Assembly: GCA_027324255.1 (NCBI GenBank)
Contig: DAHVTI010000075.1
Span: 1-34,359, forward strand
Reading direction: 5' to 3'
DNA length: 34,359 nucleotides
DNA from: Bryobacterales bacterium
Lineage (GTDB): Bacteria; Acidobacteriota; Terriglobia; Bryobacterales; Bryobacteraceae
Of this stretch, positions 9,525-18,112 are shown one piece after another (the first letter of the stretch is position 1; each line of letters starts with the position of its first letter). The translations under genes were made by a program, and so were the position numbers. The notes below the pieces were generated by a model, which had not been told where the DNA came from, did no database searches, and was given only the letters and a program-made list of their open reading frames with translations.

Positions 9525-10252
9525 CCCGGCCCCAGCCCCTGGAGCCCCAGCCGGGCGTGTTCCCGCCCTGGTCCTGGACGGATGCCGCGGTGCTCGCCGG
9601 CCTCACCTTGCCTTGCCTTCTGCTGGCGGTTGCCTTGAGTTACGGCATCCTGCTGCTGCTGCCGGGCCCACAGCCGGATGTGGTTCGCGCCATCGCCCCC
9701 CAGTTTGGGGCCTACGCACTGTGGTTCGGCGCGCTCTGGGTGGTTCTGAAGCAGCGCTACAACCTCGCCTTCTGGCCGTCCATGGCGTGGCGGATTCCCT
9801 GGCCCAAGATGGGACTCACCCTGTTCGTGGGCCCCCTGCTCGTCCTGGTGGTGGCGGTGCTTGGTGAAGTGATGCGCACACCACAGATCGAGAACGCCGT
9901 GCAGCGCCTGCTGCGGGACCGCTTTTCCATCCTGCTGGTCGGCTTCTTCGCGACGACGCTGGGCCCGCTGGCTGAAGAGCTGATCTTCCGCGGCTTTCTT
10001 CAACCGCTGGCGATGCGCACCTTCGGCTCGTGGCTGGGCATCGCCCTGGCGAGCCTGCCCTTCGCCCTGCTGCACGGCCCGCAGTATTCGTGGAGCTGGC
10101 AGCACGTGTTGCTGCTCTTTCTGGCTTCGTTCGTGTTCGGCCTGGTTCGCTGGAGGACGGACTCCACCGCCGCTTCCACACTGACCCACGCCACCTACAA
10201 CCTGACGTTCTTCACCGCGTTTCTGCTGCAAAGGAAGGATCTGTTTACATAA
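9521..10252 (+). CDS. CPBP family intramembrane metalloprotease
   Basis: A 243-residue polytopic membrane protein with the three motifs of the CPBP (CAAX protease/bacteriocin-processing, Abi) family: EELIFRG with the EExxxR triad (E152, E153, R157), FALLHG with a metal-ligand-type histidine (H185), and LTHATYN (H223, N227) near the C-terminus. Members cleave within or near the membrane and include Rce1-type prenyl-protein proteases and bacteriocin-immunity proteins; bacterial substrates are mostly unknown. The ATG at 9521 overlaps the previous gene's stop, and its own stop TAA shares a base with the mtnA ATG (TAATG), so it is translationally locked between those two genes. The hydrophobic helices begin near residue 22 and alternate through to residue 235. 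Confidence 0.92.
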   Translation: MTRPQPLEPQPGVFPPWSWTDAAVLAGLTLPCLLLAVALSYGILLLLPGPQPDVVRAIAPQFGAYALWFGALWVVLKQRYNLAFWPSMAWRIPWPKMGLTLFVGPLLVLVVAVLGEVMRTPQIENAVQRLLRDRFSILLVGFFATTLGPLAEELIFRGFLQPLAMRTFGSWLGIALASLPFALLHGPQYSWSWQHVLLLFLASFVFGLVRWRTDSTAASTLTHATYNLTFFTAFLLQRKDLFT

Positions 10253-11283
10253 TGGTCGAAACCGTTCAATGGACCGGCTCCGGCGTCGTCATGATCGATC
10301 AGACGAAGCTGCCGCGGGTAGAGGAGTTCGTTACCTGCACGACATACCAGGAAGTGGCGCACGCCATCCGCACCATGGTGGTGCGCGGCGCCCCGGCCAT
10401 CGGCGTCTCCGCCGCCATGGGCGTGGCGCTCGGCGTCCTGAAGGCCGACCCGGCCAACCTGGATAGCGAGTTCGAAACCATCTGCTCGACCCTCGCCGCC
10501 ACGCGGCCCACGGCCGTCAATCTCTTCTGGGCCATCGACCGGATGAAGCGCCTCTACGCGAGTTTGCAGGGCCGCCCGATTGAGGATATCCGCACTGCCA
10601 TGGTGGCCGAAGCGCAGGCCGTGTACCGCGAGGACATCGCCATCAACCGCGCCATCGGCGCCCACGGCGCTCCGCTGGTCCCCGACGGCAAAACCGTGCT
10701 CACCCACTGCAACGCCGGCGCGCTGGCTACGGCCGGATTCGGCACCGCGCTCGGCGTCATCCGCGCCGCCGTCGAAGCCGGGAAAAAGATCGACGTGTTC
10801 TCGGATGAAACGAGACCTTTCCTGCAGGGCGCCCGTCTCACCGTTTGGGAGCTGCAGCAGGATGGAATCCCGGTGAAGCTGATCACGGACAACATGGCGG
10901 GCCACTTTCTGAAGTCCGGCCGCATCGGCTGCGTCGTGGTCGGGGCCGACCGCATCGCCCGCAACGGCGACGTCGCCAACAAAGTGGGCACTTACGGTGT
11001 TGCGGTGCTGGCCAAGGAGAACAACGTCCCCTTCTACGTCGCCGCGCCCATCTCCACCCTGGACCTTTCGCTTTCCTCCGGCGAGGAGATCCCCATCGAG
11101 GAACGCCCCGGCAGCGAGGTGACAGAAGTTTTCGGCGTTCCGGTTGCGCCCGCGGGCACCGCGGTCGAAAACCCGGCTTTCGATGTCACCCCCAACCGCT
11201 ACGTCACCGGCATCATCACCGAGAAGGGCGTCGCTTTCGCTCCGTTCGAGGAGAGCCTGACACGCCTGGCAAAGGAGAACTGA
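10252..11283 (+). CDS. mtnA: S-methyl-5-thioribose-1-phosphate isomerase
   Basis: 343 residues of the MtnA/eIF2B-alpha-like family. MtnA converts methylthioribose-1-phosphate to methylthioribulose-1-phosphate in the methionine salvage pathway, using the methylthioadenosine left by polyamine synthesis. Visible motifs are [11 protein letters not shown] (45-55), [10 protein letters not shown] with the catalytic cysteine C153, [21 protein letters not shown] and [14 protein letters not shown] with the catalytic Asp D233; both sit seven residues earlier than C160/D240 of the Bacillus enzyme. The ATG at 10252 overlaps the preceding stop by one base. Other methionine salvage genes are not in the window. 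Relatives acting on 5-deoxyribose-1-phosphate or ribose-1,5-bisphosphate are possible alternatives, but the motif set favours MtnA. Confidence 0.95.
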   Translation: MVETVQWTGSGVVMIDQTKLPRVEEFVTCTTYQEVAHAIRTMVVRGAPAIGVSAAMGVALGVLKADPANLDSEFETICSTLAATRPTAVNLFWAIDRMKRLYASLQGRPIEDIRTAMVAEAQAVYREDIAINRAIGAHGAPLVPDGKTVLTHCNAGALATAGFGTALGVIRAAVEAGKKIDVFSDETRPFLQGARLTVWELQQDGIPVKLITDNMAGHFLKSGRIGCVVVGADRIARNGDVANKVGTYGVAVLAKENNVPFYVAAPISTLDLSLSSGEEIPIEERPGSEVTEVFGVPVAPAGTAVENPAFDVTPNRYVTGIITEKGVAFAPFEESLTRLAKEN

Positions 11284-11285
11284 GA

Positions 11286-11807
11286 ATGAAACGACTGATC
11301 GCCACCCTTTTCCTGGCCGGCCTGAGTCTTTGCGCAGGCCCGATTTCCGGCAAGCGCCTGGCCAGTTTCACGCTGCCCGACGCCACGGGCAAATACTACG
11401 ATGTCCTCGATTTCCGCGGCAAAGTGCTGCTGGTGGACATCATGAAGACGAACTGCCCGCACTGCCAGACCCTCAGCAAGACCCTGGAGCGCATCAAGGC
11501 GAAGTACGGCAACCGCATCGCCGTGCTGTCCATCGTGAATCCGCCCGACAACCCGCAGACCGTGGCCGGCTACATCGCCAGATACAAGGTGACCAATCCG
11601 GTGTTGTTCGACTTCGGCCAGGCCACCGCCGCCATGCTGCGCATCACGCCGCAGAACCCCCAGATCAACCTGCCTACCTTGCTGGTGGTGGACGCTAACG
11701 GCATCGTCCGCGACGACCTGGTTTACAGCGACTCCCTCAAGTCCGTCTTCGAAGGCGACGGACTGATTCGGATCATCGATCGCGCCCTGGCGCCGGCCAG
11801 GAAATAG
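11286..11807 (+). CDS. TlpA/AhpC-TSA-like thioredoxin-fold protein, exported
   Basis: 173 residues beginning with a signal peptide (MKRLIATLFLAGLSLCAG, cleavage near residue 18), so it acts outside the cytoplasm. The thioredoxin fold shows CPHC (57-60) after the DIMKTN strand, and the cis-proline loop in NLPTLLVVD. CPHC is the DsbA-like active-site sequence, here in a TlpA-like frame. The family acts as thiol reductase or oxidase in cytochrome c maturation or envelope protein folding; the partner here is unknown. It starts two bases after the mtnA stop and is the last gene of the uvrA-led run, followed by a hairpin terminator. Confidence 0.88.
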   Translation: MKRLIATLFLAGLSLCAGPISGKRLASFTLPDATGKYYDVLDFRGKVLLVDIMKTNCPHCQTLSKTLERIKAKYGNRIAVLSIVNPPDNPQTVAGYIARYKVTNPVLFDFGQATAAMLRITPQNPQINLPTLLVVDANGIVRDDLVYSDSLKSVFEGDGLIRIIDRALAPARK

Positions 11808-11820
11808 CCGATCCCCGCGC

Positions 11821-11854
11821 GCCGGTCCCTACCGGACCGGCGGGGTGGGCTTTT
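11821..11854 (+). terminator. Rho-independent terminator after the mtnA operon
   Basis: A perfect 8-bp inverted repeat, GCCGGTCC at 11821-11828 and GGACCGGC at 11834-11841, encloses a 5-base loop. A GC-rich stretch and TTTT at 11851-11854 follow. It stands 13 bases after the TlpA-like stop, in the right orientation for the + strand. The right arm and T-run lie inside the last codons of the convergent sulfatase gene, whose stop is at 11829-11831. There is no T-run on the other side, so it should act mainly on + strand transcripts. Confidence 0.65.
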
Positions 11855-13250
11855 CCTCTCCCGTCAGCCCCCACCCGGGCCAGGCCGGATCGGCATTGGG
11901 GTTCTTCTGCGGCATTACCGCCCCGGACTTCCTGCGCCATTCGTCGAGCTTCGCCGCCAGGCGGCGCGCCACTGCAGGCTCTTTTTCGATCAGGTTCAGC
12001 TTCTCGGAAAGGTCTTCACGCAGGTTGAACAGTTCGCGCCTGCCGTCCTTGTGGAACTCGATCAGCTTCCAGTCGCCTTCGCGAATGGCGCTGCCCGGTT
12101 CCCCGCCCTGGTTCGAGTAGTGGGGATAGTGCCAGAAGAGCGGGCGCGGCTTCAGCGTCCCGCCCCTAAGCAGCGGCAGCAGGCTGACGCCGTCGACGTC
12201 CCCTGGAGCCACGCCGGCCGCGTCGCACATCGTCGGGAAGAAGTCCACGCTGGAGACGGGCGTATCGACGGTAGAGCCTGGCCTCGGAACGCCGGGATAC
12301 CGCACGATCAGCGGCTCGCGGATGCCGCCTTCGTACAGGTGGCCTTTCCCGGCCCGCAGCGGCGCATTGTCCGTCACGGATCGGGCCGACTTGCCTTCGT
12401 ACCGCAGCCCACCGTTGTCGGCGAAAAACATGACCATGGTCCGGTCCGCCATGCCCGTCCGGTCGATGGCGGTCAGAACCTGCCCGACGCCCTCGTCCAG
12501 GCTTTCCACCATCGCGGCGTAGACAGGGTTGTAGCGGCCCTGAGCCTTCTCCTTGTGGCGGGCCACGTCCGCATCCCGGGCGCCGAGCGGAATATGCACC
12601 GCGTAGTGCGGCAGGTAGAGCAGGAAAGGATTCGCGCTGTTCTGCGCGATAAAGCCAGCGGCGGCCTGGGTCAGCTTCTCCGTCAGGAACTCGCCGGGGC
12701 CGGCCTTCAGATTCGGCAGCTCAAACGGGCCGAAGTACGGCTTGGGGCTGCGCGGCGGGCTACCGGTATGGTTGCCTCCGATGTTCACGTCGAAGCCCTG
12801 GTCAGTAGGGTAGAAGCCCTCGCCGCCCAGGTGCCACTTGCCGACGCTCGCGCTGCGGTAGCCGGCCGGCTTCAGCTTCTCCGCAATGGTCGTCTCCGAC
12901 AGTCTCAATTCCATTGCCGTGCGCGGAGTGATAATCGGACCCCTCGCGTAGGAAGGCCTCCCGGGGATCCAGTCCGTCACCCCGGTGCGCACCGGGTACT
13001 TGCCCGTCACGATGCTGGCCCGCGTTGGCGAGCACACCGGACACGCTGCGTAGGCGTTGGTGAAGCGCACGCCCTGTGAGGCCAGCCGGTCGATGTTCGG
13101 GGTAGAGAAGTAGGAGTTGCCGTAGCAGGCTAGATCGCGCCAGCCGAAGTCGTCCGCCAGAATGAACACGAAGTTGGTCTTGGGCGTCGCCAGCAGCCGC
13201 GCGGAGAGCGTGCCTCCGGCCAGCCCGCCCAGGAAGGTTCGTCTGAGCAT
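11829..13250 (-). CDS. Exported arylsulfatase-family sulfatase (formylglycine-dependent)
   Basis: 473 residues of the alkaline phosphatase/sulfatase superfamily, hydrolysing sulfate esters. The N-terminus MLRRTFLGGLAGGTLSARLLA has a twin-arginine and hydrophobic stretch, suggesting Tat export. The calcium-binding aspartates are in LADDFGWRD (31-39). The sulfatase signature CSPTR (C73-R77) would be matured at Cys73 to formylglycine, followed by the further conserved GKYPVRTGV. GKWHLGG and MFFADNGG give the remaining active-site residues. No formylglycine-generating enzyme gene is in the window. The ATG at 13250 has AGGAGA upstream and follows the receptor stop by 8 bases; the frame is open to 13685, but that part lies inside the receptor gene. 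Position behind a TonB-dependent receptor suggests joint use of a sulfated substrate, by inference. Confidence 0.95.
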   Translation of the reverse strand: MLRRTFLGGLAGGTLSARLLATPKTNFVFILADDFGWRDLACYGNSYFSTPNIDRLASQGVRFTNAYAACPVCSPTRASIVTGKYPVRTGVTDWIPGRPSYARGPIITPRTAMELRLSETTIAEKLKPAGYRSASVGKWHLGGEGFYPTDQGFDVNIGGNHTGSPPRSPKPYFGPFELPNLKAGPGEFLTEKLTQAAAGFIAQNSANPFLLYLPHYAVHIPLGARDADVARHKEKAQGRYNPVYAAMVESLDEGVGQVLTAIDRTGMADRTMVMFFADNGGLRYEGKSARSVTDNAPLRAGKGHLYEGGIREPLIVRYPGVPRPGSTVDTPVSSVDFFPTMCDAAGVAPGDVDGVSLLPLLRGGTLKPRPLFWHYPHYSNQGGEPGSAIREGDWKLIEFHKDGRRELFNLREDLSEKLNLIEKEPAVARRLAAKLDEWRRKSGAVMPQKNPNADPAWPGWGLTGEEKPTPPVR

Positions 13251-13258
13251 ATCGTCTC

Positions 13259-16200
13259 CTAGTAAATCAGCTTCAGCCCGAAATGGATATAACGCGGGAA
13301 GCCCGTGGTGGCCGTGATCCTGCCGAACAGGGAATTTGTGGGAGCCGTGTTCGGAGCCGCCAGGTTCGAATGGTTCATGGCATTCAGAAACTCCGCGCGG
13401 AACTGCATGCGCAGCTTTTCCGTTAGCGAGAAGTTCTTCACACCGGAGATATCCCATACATCCACGCCGGGCGCGCGCACGCCGGAGAACCGGCTCGACA
13501 TCGTCACGATGTTGTACTGGAGCTGTTGCGCGGCGTTCCTGTTGAAGGCCGCTGGATTGAACCACGTGTTCAGGGTCTGGGCCGAGCCGGACAGAGGCAC
13601 TCGCCGGATGTCGTCGGTCAGGATGGAGTTGCCGAAGCCGAGGGGCTGCCCCGTGTTGCTTTGCCAGACCGCCTGCAACTGCCACCCGCCGGCGGCCTGC
13701 CGGACAAAGGGATTCGGGCCTGACAGGAACTTCTTGCCCGGGCCGAAGGGTAGCTCATAGATGCCGCTGATGGCGATGCGGTGCGTGCGATCGAGGTCCG
13801 AGATGACCTTCGCCGGGATGGGATTGGCGTCGTTCTGGAAGGCCGTCGCTTCCATCATCTTCGAGTAGGTGTAGTTCGCCTGAAAAGTAAACCCGGCGCG
13901 GAGACGGCGCTCCACGGTGGTCTGCAGCGAGTGGTACCAGCTAAAGCCCTGCGGTTCGTCGCTGGAAATCCCGGTGAACTGCGGGTAAGGCCGCAGCAAC
14001 TGGTTCCGGGCCACGTTGGTGCCGGCGATGTTCGTTCCCGGCAGGGGATAGAACGGGTTGGGCACCTGCGCGCTGAGGTAGTTGATGGTCTGCTGGTCGC
14101 GGGAGAGGGAAGTGGACAGCAGCGAATTCGGGATCCCGTTATACTGCCTCGTCGCGCTCAGCTTCGTGCCGCGGTTGCCAATGTAGGAAACGTCGAGCAC
14201 GAACTCCTGCGGCAACTGCTGCTGGATGCCGAACGAGTAGCGCTGCATGTAGCCGTTCAGGGCTTGAGGGCGGAAGTAGCTGACCGCCTTGCCGACGTCG
14301 GTGCCGAGTCCGAGGGAGGCGCCGGGCGGCTTGGGCCAGCCGCTCGGGAACGGGTTGGACAGAGAAGCGATGTAGCTCTGGCCGTTGTCCGTAGAGGCCA
14401 CCAGCGACGTCCGCAAAGTATAGCCGGACTGGTTCACCGAGCTGCGGTCCGCCCCAAGCGGAACGACGAAGATGCCGTAGCCTGCCCGCAGCACCGTGCC
14501 TTTGAACATCGAATAGGCCAGCCCGATGCGCGGCGCGAAGTTGTTCTTGTCCGCGCTCCAGAGGGACCGCGAATTGTCGCCGATCCCGGCGAACGTCAGG
14601 CCGCCGTTCACCTTGAACTGGCTCAAGGGAAGCTCAGGCAGCGGTTTGTTCGCATAGTTGGCGATGGCCCGCGGCCCTTCGGGGTTCTGGGCGTCGAAGT
14701 TGAAGCCCTGCACGGAGCGGTTGTAGCGCTCCGTGATCGGACTGTCGAAGTCGTACCGCATGCCGAGGTTCACGGTCAGTTTCGTGGTCACGCGCCAGTC
14801 GTCCTGGATGTAGAAGGCCGTCGTCTTCGACTGCTCGGCGGAGGAGTCGTTCACGTTGATCTGGCCGCCCGACGGGATGCCCAGCAGGAAGGAGGCCAGG
14901 CCCTGGCCGATGGGCGCCGCCGGGGAGTTGTCCAGCGGTCCGCCCGTGTAGGCACTGGCGAAGGTTTCCAGCGGAGTCATGTTGGCGAAGTTGTAGTTGT
15001 GCTCACGGTAGAGGCGGAACTCGGCGCCCATCTTCACCGTGTGCTTGGCTTTCGTCCAGGTGACGTCATCGGAGAAGGTGAAGTAATTCGAAAGCGAGCG
15101 GGACGGGCTGTTGGCGCCCAGACTCTGGTAACCCGTAATCTGGAGCCCCGGGAAGACTCGGGCCTGCGGATCGATCGCATCGGCCAGAGTCTTGGAGAAG
15201 CCCGCCGCGGCCAGGTCGAAGCCGATCGACATGGGGTCGTTCCGCTGCTCGAACCGGGTGAAGCCCACGCGGACGTTGTTCAACAGCGACGGGGAGAGGA
15301 CGTAGACATCGTCGAAGACGCCGCCGAAATTGTAGCGGTACCTGTCGTTGCCGTTGGCCGTGTTCGGAAAAGTCTGCCCGGAGCTGAACAACTGGTACCA
15401 CTGGTTGTAGCGGCCGAAGACGCGGTGCTTCTCGCTGAAGTTGTGGTCCACCTTGGCGGTGTGGGAGCGGTATTCGTTATAGGACGTCTGCAGGCGGACA
15501 TAGTTGTTCCGCCCGTCGTTGGTGCCCTGGGTGTTGGAATCCGGCCAGTAGGGCAGCAGCCCGGCGGCTGTCTTGTCGAAACGCGACTGCGGCACAATGT
15601 TGCCCGCAAACGGCTGCCGGGCGTAGCGCCCGCCCGCCGCCGGAGCGGTGGTCCTCGGATCGTAGATCTGATAGACGGAGCCCAGCGGCAGCAGCGCCGA
15701 GAAGTCGCCTTGCCTTTGGGCCGTCGTCGGCACGGTGAAGAACGTGTTGCCACGCTCCACCCCCGGCCGTGTCAGGCCTTCGAACGAGTAGATCCAGAAC
15801 GTCCTGTTCCGCCCGTCGTAGAGCTTCGGTAGCATCACGGGACCCGAAAAGGTCGCCCCGAATCGGTTCAGGATGTTCAGCGGGTTGATGGTCTTCTTCT
15901 TCTGGTCTGTCACCGGTCCCGTGGCCGGGTTGTAGAGGTTCTGGCGCTGGAAGAGGTCGAGCGACTGCAGGTGCTGGTTGTTGTGATACCAGGACAAAGT
16001 GGAGTGGAACTGGTTTGTCCCGGTCCGCAGCACCACGTTCACGTTCCCGCCCGGAGCGCGGCCAGCGCTGGCGTCATACGTGGCGGTCTGCACCTTGAAT
16101 TCAGCCACCATCTCCGTCGGCGGGGCGTAGGCCGCATTGGTCCCCCACATCGCCGGTGTGCCGTCCACGGTGAACTCGATGTTGCCGGACCGCACCCCGT

Positions 16201-16744
16201 TCACGGAAAGCTGCGACAACACCTCCGTGGCCGGCCCAAGCGAAGGGTGGTTTGGCGCGGACAGGTTCACCACGCCCGGCGCCAGCCGCGACAGCGATAG
16301 CGCGTTGCCGCCCGGCAGCGGCAGGTCCAGGATGCGTTTGCTGTCCACCACCCGTCCGACGCTGGCCGTCGAAGTCTCCAGGAGCGAGGCCTGGCCTGAC
16401 ACCGTGATGGACTCCGACACCTGCCCTACCTCCAGCGGAATGTCGATCGCCAACTGATCGCCCACCCGCACCTGCAGTTCCTTCCTCTCGTAGCTCTTGA
16501 AGCCGGCGGCAGTGGCCGCCAGCGTGTAGACGCCGGGCTGCAAGTAGGGGATGTCGTACATGCCGGCATCGTTTGTGGTGGCCGACACTTTTACCGCCGT
16601 CTCCGTGTTGGTGACGGTGATGAGGACATTGGGCACGGCTGATCCGGATGGGTCCATGGCCCGGCCTGCGATGCGGCCGCGCGCGTCCTGCGCGGGCAGC
16701 AGCGTGGCTACGACAGCGGCAAGAAGTAGGAGACGGTAGTTCAT
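13259..16744 (-). CDS. Oar-like TonB-dependent receptor with carboxypeptidase-regulatory-like domain
   Basis: 1161 residues, outer membrane. A signal peptide (MNYRLLLLAAVVATLLPAQ) is followed by a carboxypeptidase-regulatory-like Ig-fold domain at about 22-110 (GRAMDPSGSAVPNVLITVTN, NDAGMYDIPYLQPGVYTLAA), a plug at about 115-240 (DLPLPGGNALSLSRLAPGV, SQLSVNGVRSGNIEFTVDG), and a long beta-barrel ending in the aromatic FGLKLIY typical of outer-membrane barrels. This architecture is the acidobacterial/myxobacterial Oar-like type, thought to import large or complex substrates with TonB energy. The ATG at 16744 is preceded by AGGAG. The sulfatase follows in the same operon, and a membrane protein diverges at 16892. 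A 683-codon antisense frame over this gene is judged a composition shadow. Confidence 0.95.
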   Translation of the reverse strand: MNYRLLLLAAVVATLLPAQDARGRIAGRAMDPSGSAVPNVLITVTNTETAVKVSATTNDAGMYDIPYLQPGVYTLAATAAGFKSYERKELQVRVGDQLAIDIPLEVGQVSESITVSGQASLLETSTASVGRVVDSKRILDLPLPGGNALSLSRLAPGVVNLSAPNHPSLGPATEVLSQLSVNGVRSGNIEFTVDGTPAMWGTNAAYAPPTEMVAEFKVQTATYDASAGRAPGGNVNVVLRTGTNQFHSTLSWYHNNQHLQSLDLFQRQNLYNPATGPVTDQKKKTINPLNILNRFGATFSGPVMLPKLYDGRNRTFWIYSFEGLTRPGVERGNTFFTVPTTAQRQGDFSALLPLGSVYQIYDPRTTAPAAGGRYARQPFAGNIVPQSRFDKTAAGLLPYWPDSNTQGTNDGRNNYVRLQTSYNEYRSHTAKVDHNFSEKHRVFGRYNQWYQLFSSGQTFPNTANGNDRYRYNFGGVFDDVYVLSPSLLNNVRVGFTRFEQRNDPMSIGFDLAAAGFSKTLADAIDPQARVFPGLQITGYQSLGANSPSRSLSNYFTFSDDVTWTKAKHTVKMGAEFRLYREHNYNFANMTPLETFASAYTGGPLDNSPAAPIGQGLASFLLGIPSGGQINVNDSSAEQSKTTAFYIQDDWRVTTKLTVNLGMRYDFDSPITERYNRSVQGFNFDAQNPEGPRAIANYANKPLPELPLSQFKVNGGLTFAGIGDNSRSLWSADKNNFAPRIGLAYSMFKGTVLRAGYGIFVVPLGADRSSVNQSGYTLRTSLVASTDNGQSYIASLSNPFPSGWPKPPGASLGLGTDVGKAVSYFRPQALNGYMQRYSFGIQQQLPQEFVLDVSYIGNRGTKLSATRQYNGIPNSLLSTSLSRDQQTINYLSAQVPNPFYPLPGTNIAGTNVARNQLLRPYPQFTGISSDEPQGFSWYHSLQTTVERRLRAGFTFQANYTYSKMMEATAFQNDANPIPAKVISDLDRTHRIAISGIYELPFGPGKKFLSGPNPFVRQAAGGWQLQAVWQSNTGQPLGFGNSILTDDIRRVPLSGSAQTLNTWFNPAAFNRNAAQQLQYNIVTMSSRFSGVRAPGVDVWDISGVKNFSLTEKLRMQFRAEFLNAMNHSNLAAPNTAPTNSLFGRITATTGFPRYIHFGLKLIY

Positions 16745-16764
16745 CTTGAAAACTCCTGAACGAG

Positions 16765-16776
16765 CTCTGAGCAGAG
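16765..16776. promoter_or_regulatory. Short inverted repeat in the receptor leader
   Basis: CTCTG-AG-CAGAG, an inverted repeat with 5-bp arms and a 2-base spacer, lies 21-32 bases upstream of the receptor start codon, in the gap between two divergent genes. It is placed where a repressor operator could act on the receptor promoter. It is short enough to occur by chance. Confidence 0.25.
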
Positions 16777-16819
16777 TATGCAGCCGATGCGCCCGGCCAT
16801 CCAGAGTTTCGCTCCGTTA

Positions 16820-16848
16820 TTGACCGTCTCTTCGCCAAGTCCTTTCAT
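16820..16848 (+). promoter_or_regulatory. Putative sigma-70-type promoter for the divergent membrane regulator-like gene
   Basis: TTGACC (16820-16825) and TTTCAT (16843-16848) are 17 bases apart, five and four matches to the consensus hexamers. Transcription would begin near 16855. This supports a start for the next gene at GTG 16874 or ATG 16892 and argues against the upstream ATG at 16778. Confidence 0.45.
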
Positions 16849-16891
16849 CTTCAGTTATTTGCGCCCCCGTTTCGTGGACGTTACGCGTGAT

Positions 16892-18112
16892 ATGCTTGCT
16901 CCGAGCCTAGTGCCTACGAGTCTCCAGCCACGTTTCACACCCGCCGAGATCGGGGCACACCTCGATCGTGTGCTCGCCAGTGAACCTTTCCGCAACAGCC
17001 GCCGCAGCCAGGAGTTTCTGCGCTTTGTCGTCAATCAGGTTCTGGAGGGACGAGAGGAATCCATCAAGGAGCGCAACATTGCCGTCGAGGTGTTCCAGCG
17101 TGGGCTGGGCTACAATTCCTCGGAAGACTCCTTTGTCCGCGTGAAGGCCGGAGAAGTCCGGCGCAGGCTGGCCGCCTACTACGCCACCGAGCACGCGGAA
17201 GACCATCTGCGCTTTGAATTGCCCGTCGGCAACTACGTGCCCCACTTCGTCCGGCTGGAGGCGGCGGCAGCCCCTCGGGAGACAGCAGACGCCGCAGCGG
17301 CGGTTGCGTCCCGGCGGCGGCCGCGCTGGCCGTGGATCTCAGCAGCCTTGTGCGCCACCATTGCAGCGGCCGCCAGCCTGACCCTGCTCCCCAGGCGCCA
17401 ATCCGCCCTGGAACAGTTCTGGGCCCCTATCCTGAGGTCCCCCGAGCCCGTAGTCATCTTCCTTCCGATTCCGGCCTCCTACAGCGCCATCGGCGAGGCC
17501 GAGGCACGCCGCCAGACCGATCCCGTCTGGCAGGGGGTCGGCCCTGCCGGCGAACTGCGGTTTTTCGCCTCCGCGCCACATAAGGTCGGGGTGGGCGCGG
17601 CGGTCGGCGCCATTCGGTTCGCCGTCCTCTGCGCGCAAACCGGCAAGCCGTACACTCTCAAGTCGGGCACGGACTTCTCTTTCGCCGACCTCCGCAACCA
17701 GCCGGCCGTGCTGTTCGGCGCTTTCTCATCGCCCTGGACCGTGGAGATCAACAACGAGTACCGTTTCAAGCTCATCGGCGGCCCGGGCCAGCACATCCTC
17801 GACAGCCTGAACCCTTCCCGCCAATGGCGTGCCACACCCGGGCGCTACCCCGGCACTCCTTCGGAAGACTACGCCTTGGCCAGCCGCGTGATCGACTCCA
17901 AAAGCGGCCGCACCGTGATCATCGCCGCCGGCATCTCCACCTACGGCACTCAAGCGGCGGCCGAGTTTCTCACCGAGCCCTCACGGCTGGAGGAACTGAG
18001 CCGCCGGGCGCGCCGGCCCCTGAGCCAGGGCAACTTCCAGGTCCTTCTCTACACCAAGGTGATTGGCAACAGCCCGACGCCCGCCAGGATCATCGACGCC
18101 CACTTCTGGTGA
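16892..18112 (+). CDS. Membrane-anchored protein with acidobacterial putative regulatory N-terminal domain
   Basis: About 406 residues with one predicted membrane helix at 147-167 (WPWISAALCATIAAAASLTLL), giving a cytoplasmic N-domain and an outer C-domain. The N-domain (13-125) has blocks I recognise from a large, uncharacterised set of acidobacterial proteins: FRNSRRSQEFLRFVV, IKERNIAVEVFQR, EDSFVRVKAGEVRRRLAAYY and LPVGNYVPHF. In other members this domain often precedes TPR or TolB-like repeats and is suspected to bind DNA; that is not proven. The C-domain ends in the family-type VIGNSPTPARIIDAHFW. The start is uncertain: ATG 16892 or GTG 16874 fit the candidate promoter, while ATG 16778 gives an atypical leader. 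It diverges from the TonB receptor, as a ToxR-like one-component regulator might. The 3' end overlaps the methyltransferase gene by 23 bases. Confidence 0.8.
   Translation: MLAPSLVPTSLQPRFTPAEIGAHLDRVLASEPFRNSRRSQEFLRFVVNQVLEGREESIKERNIAVEVFQRGLGYNSSEDSFVRVKAGEVRRRLAAYYATEHAEDHLRFELPVGNYVPHFVRLEAAAAPRETADAAAAVASRRRPRWPWISAALCATIAAAASLTLLPRRQSALEQFWAPILRSPEPVVIFLPIPASYSAIGEAEARRQTDPVWQGVGPAGELRFFASAPHKVGVGAAVGAIRFAVLCAQTGKPYTLKSGTDFSFADLRNQPAVLFGAFSSPWTVEINNEYRFKLIGGPGQHILDSLNPSRQWRATPGRYPGTPSEDYALASRVIDSKSGRTVIIAAGISTYGTQAAAEFLTEPSRLEELSRRARRPLSQGNFQVLLYTKVIGNSPTPARIIDAHFW

Noticed and set aside
13781-15832. 683-codon open frame on the + strand
   Set aside because: It is antisense to the first TonB-dependent receptor. 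The product is Arg/Val/Gly-rich without recognisable motifs or a ribosome binding site.
16778-16891. ATG 16778 as start of the membrane regulator-like gene
   Set aside because: It lies upstream of the candidate promoter at 16820-16848, and the added 38 residues look unlike the family. It remains possible and is noted in the feature.
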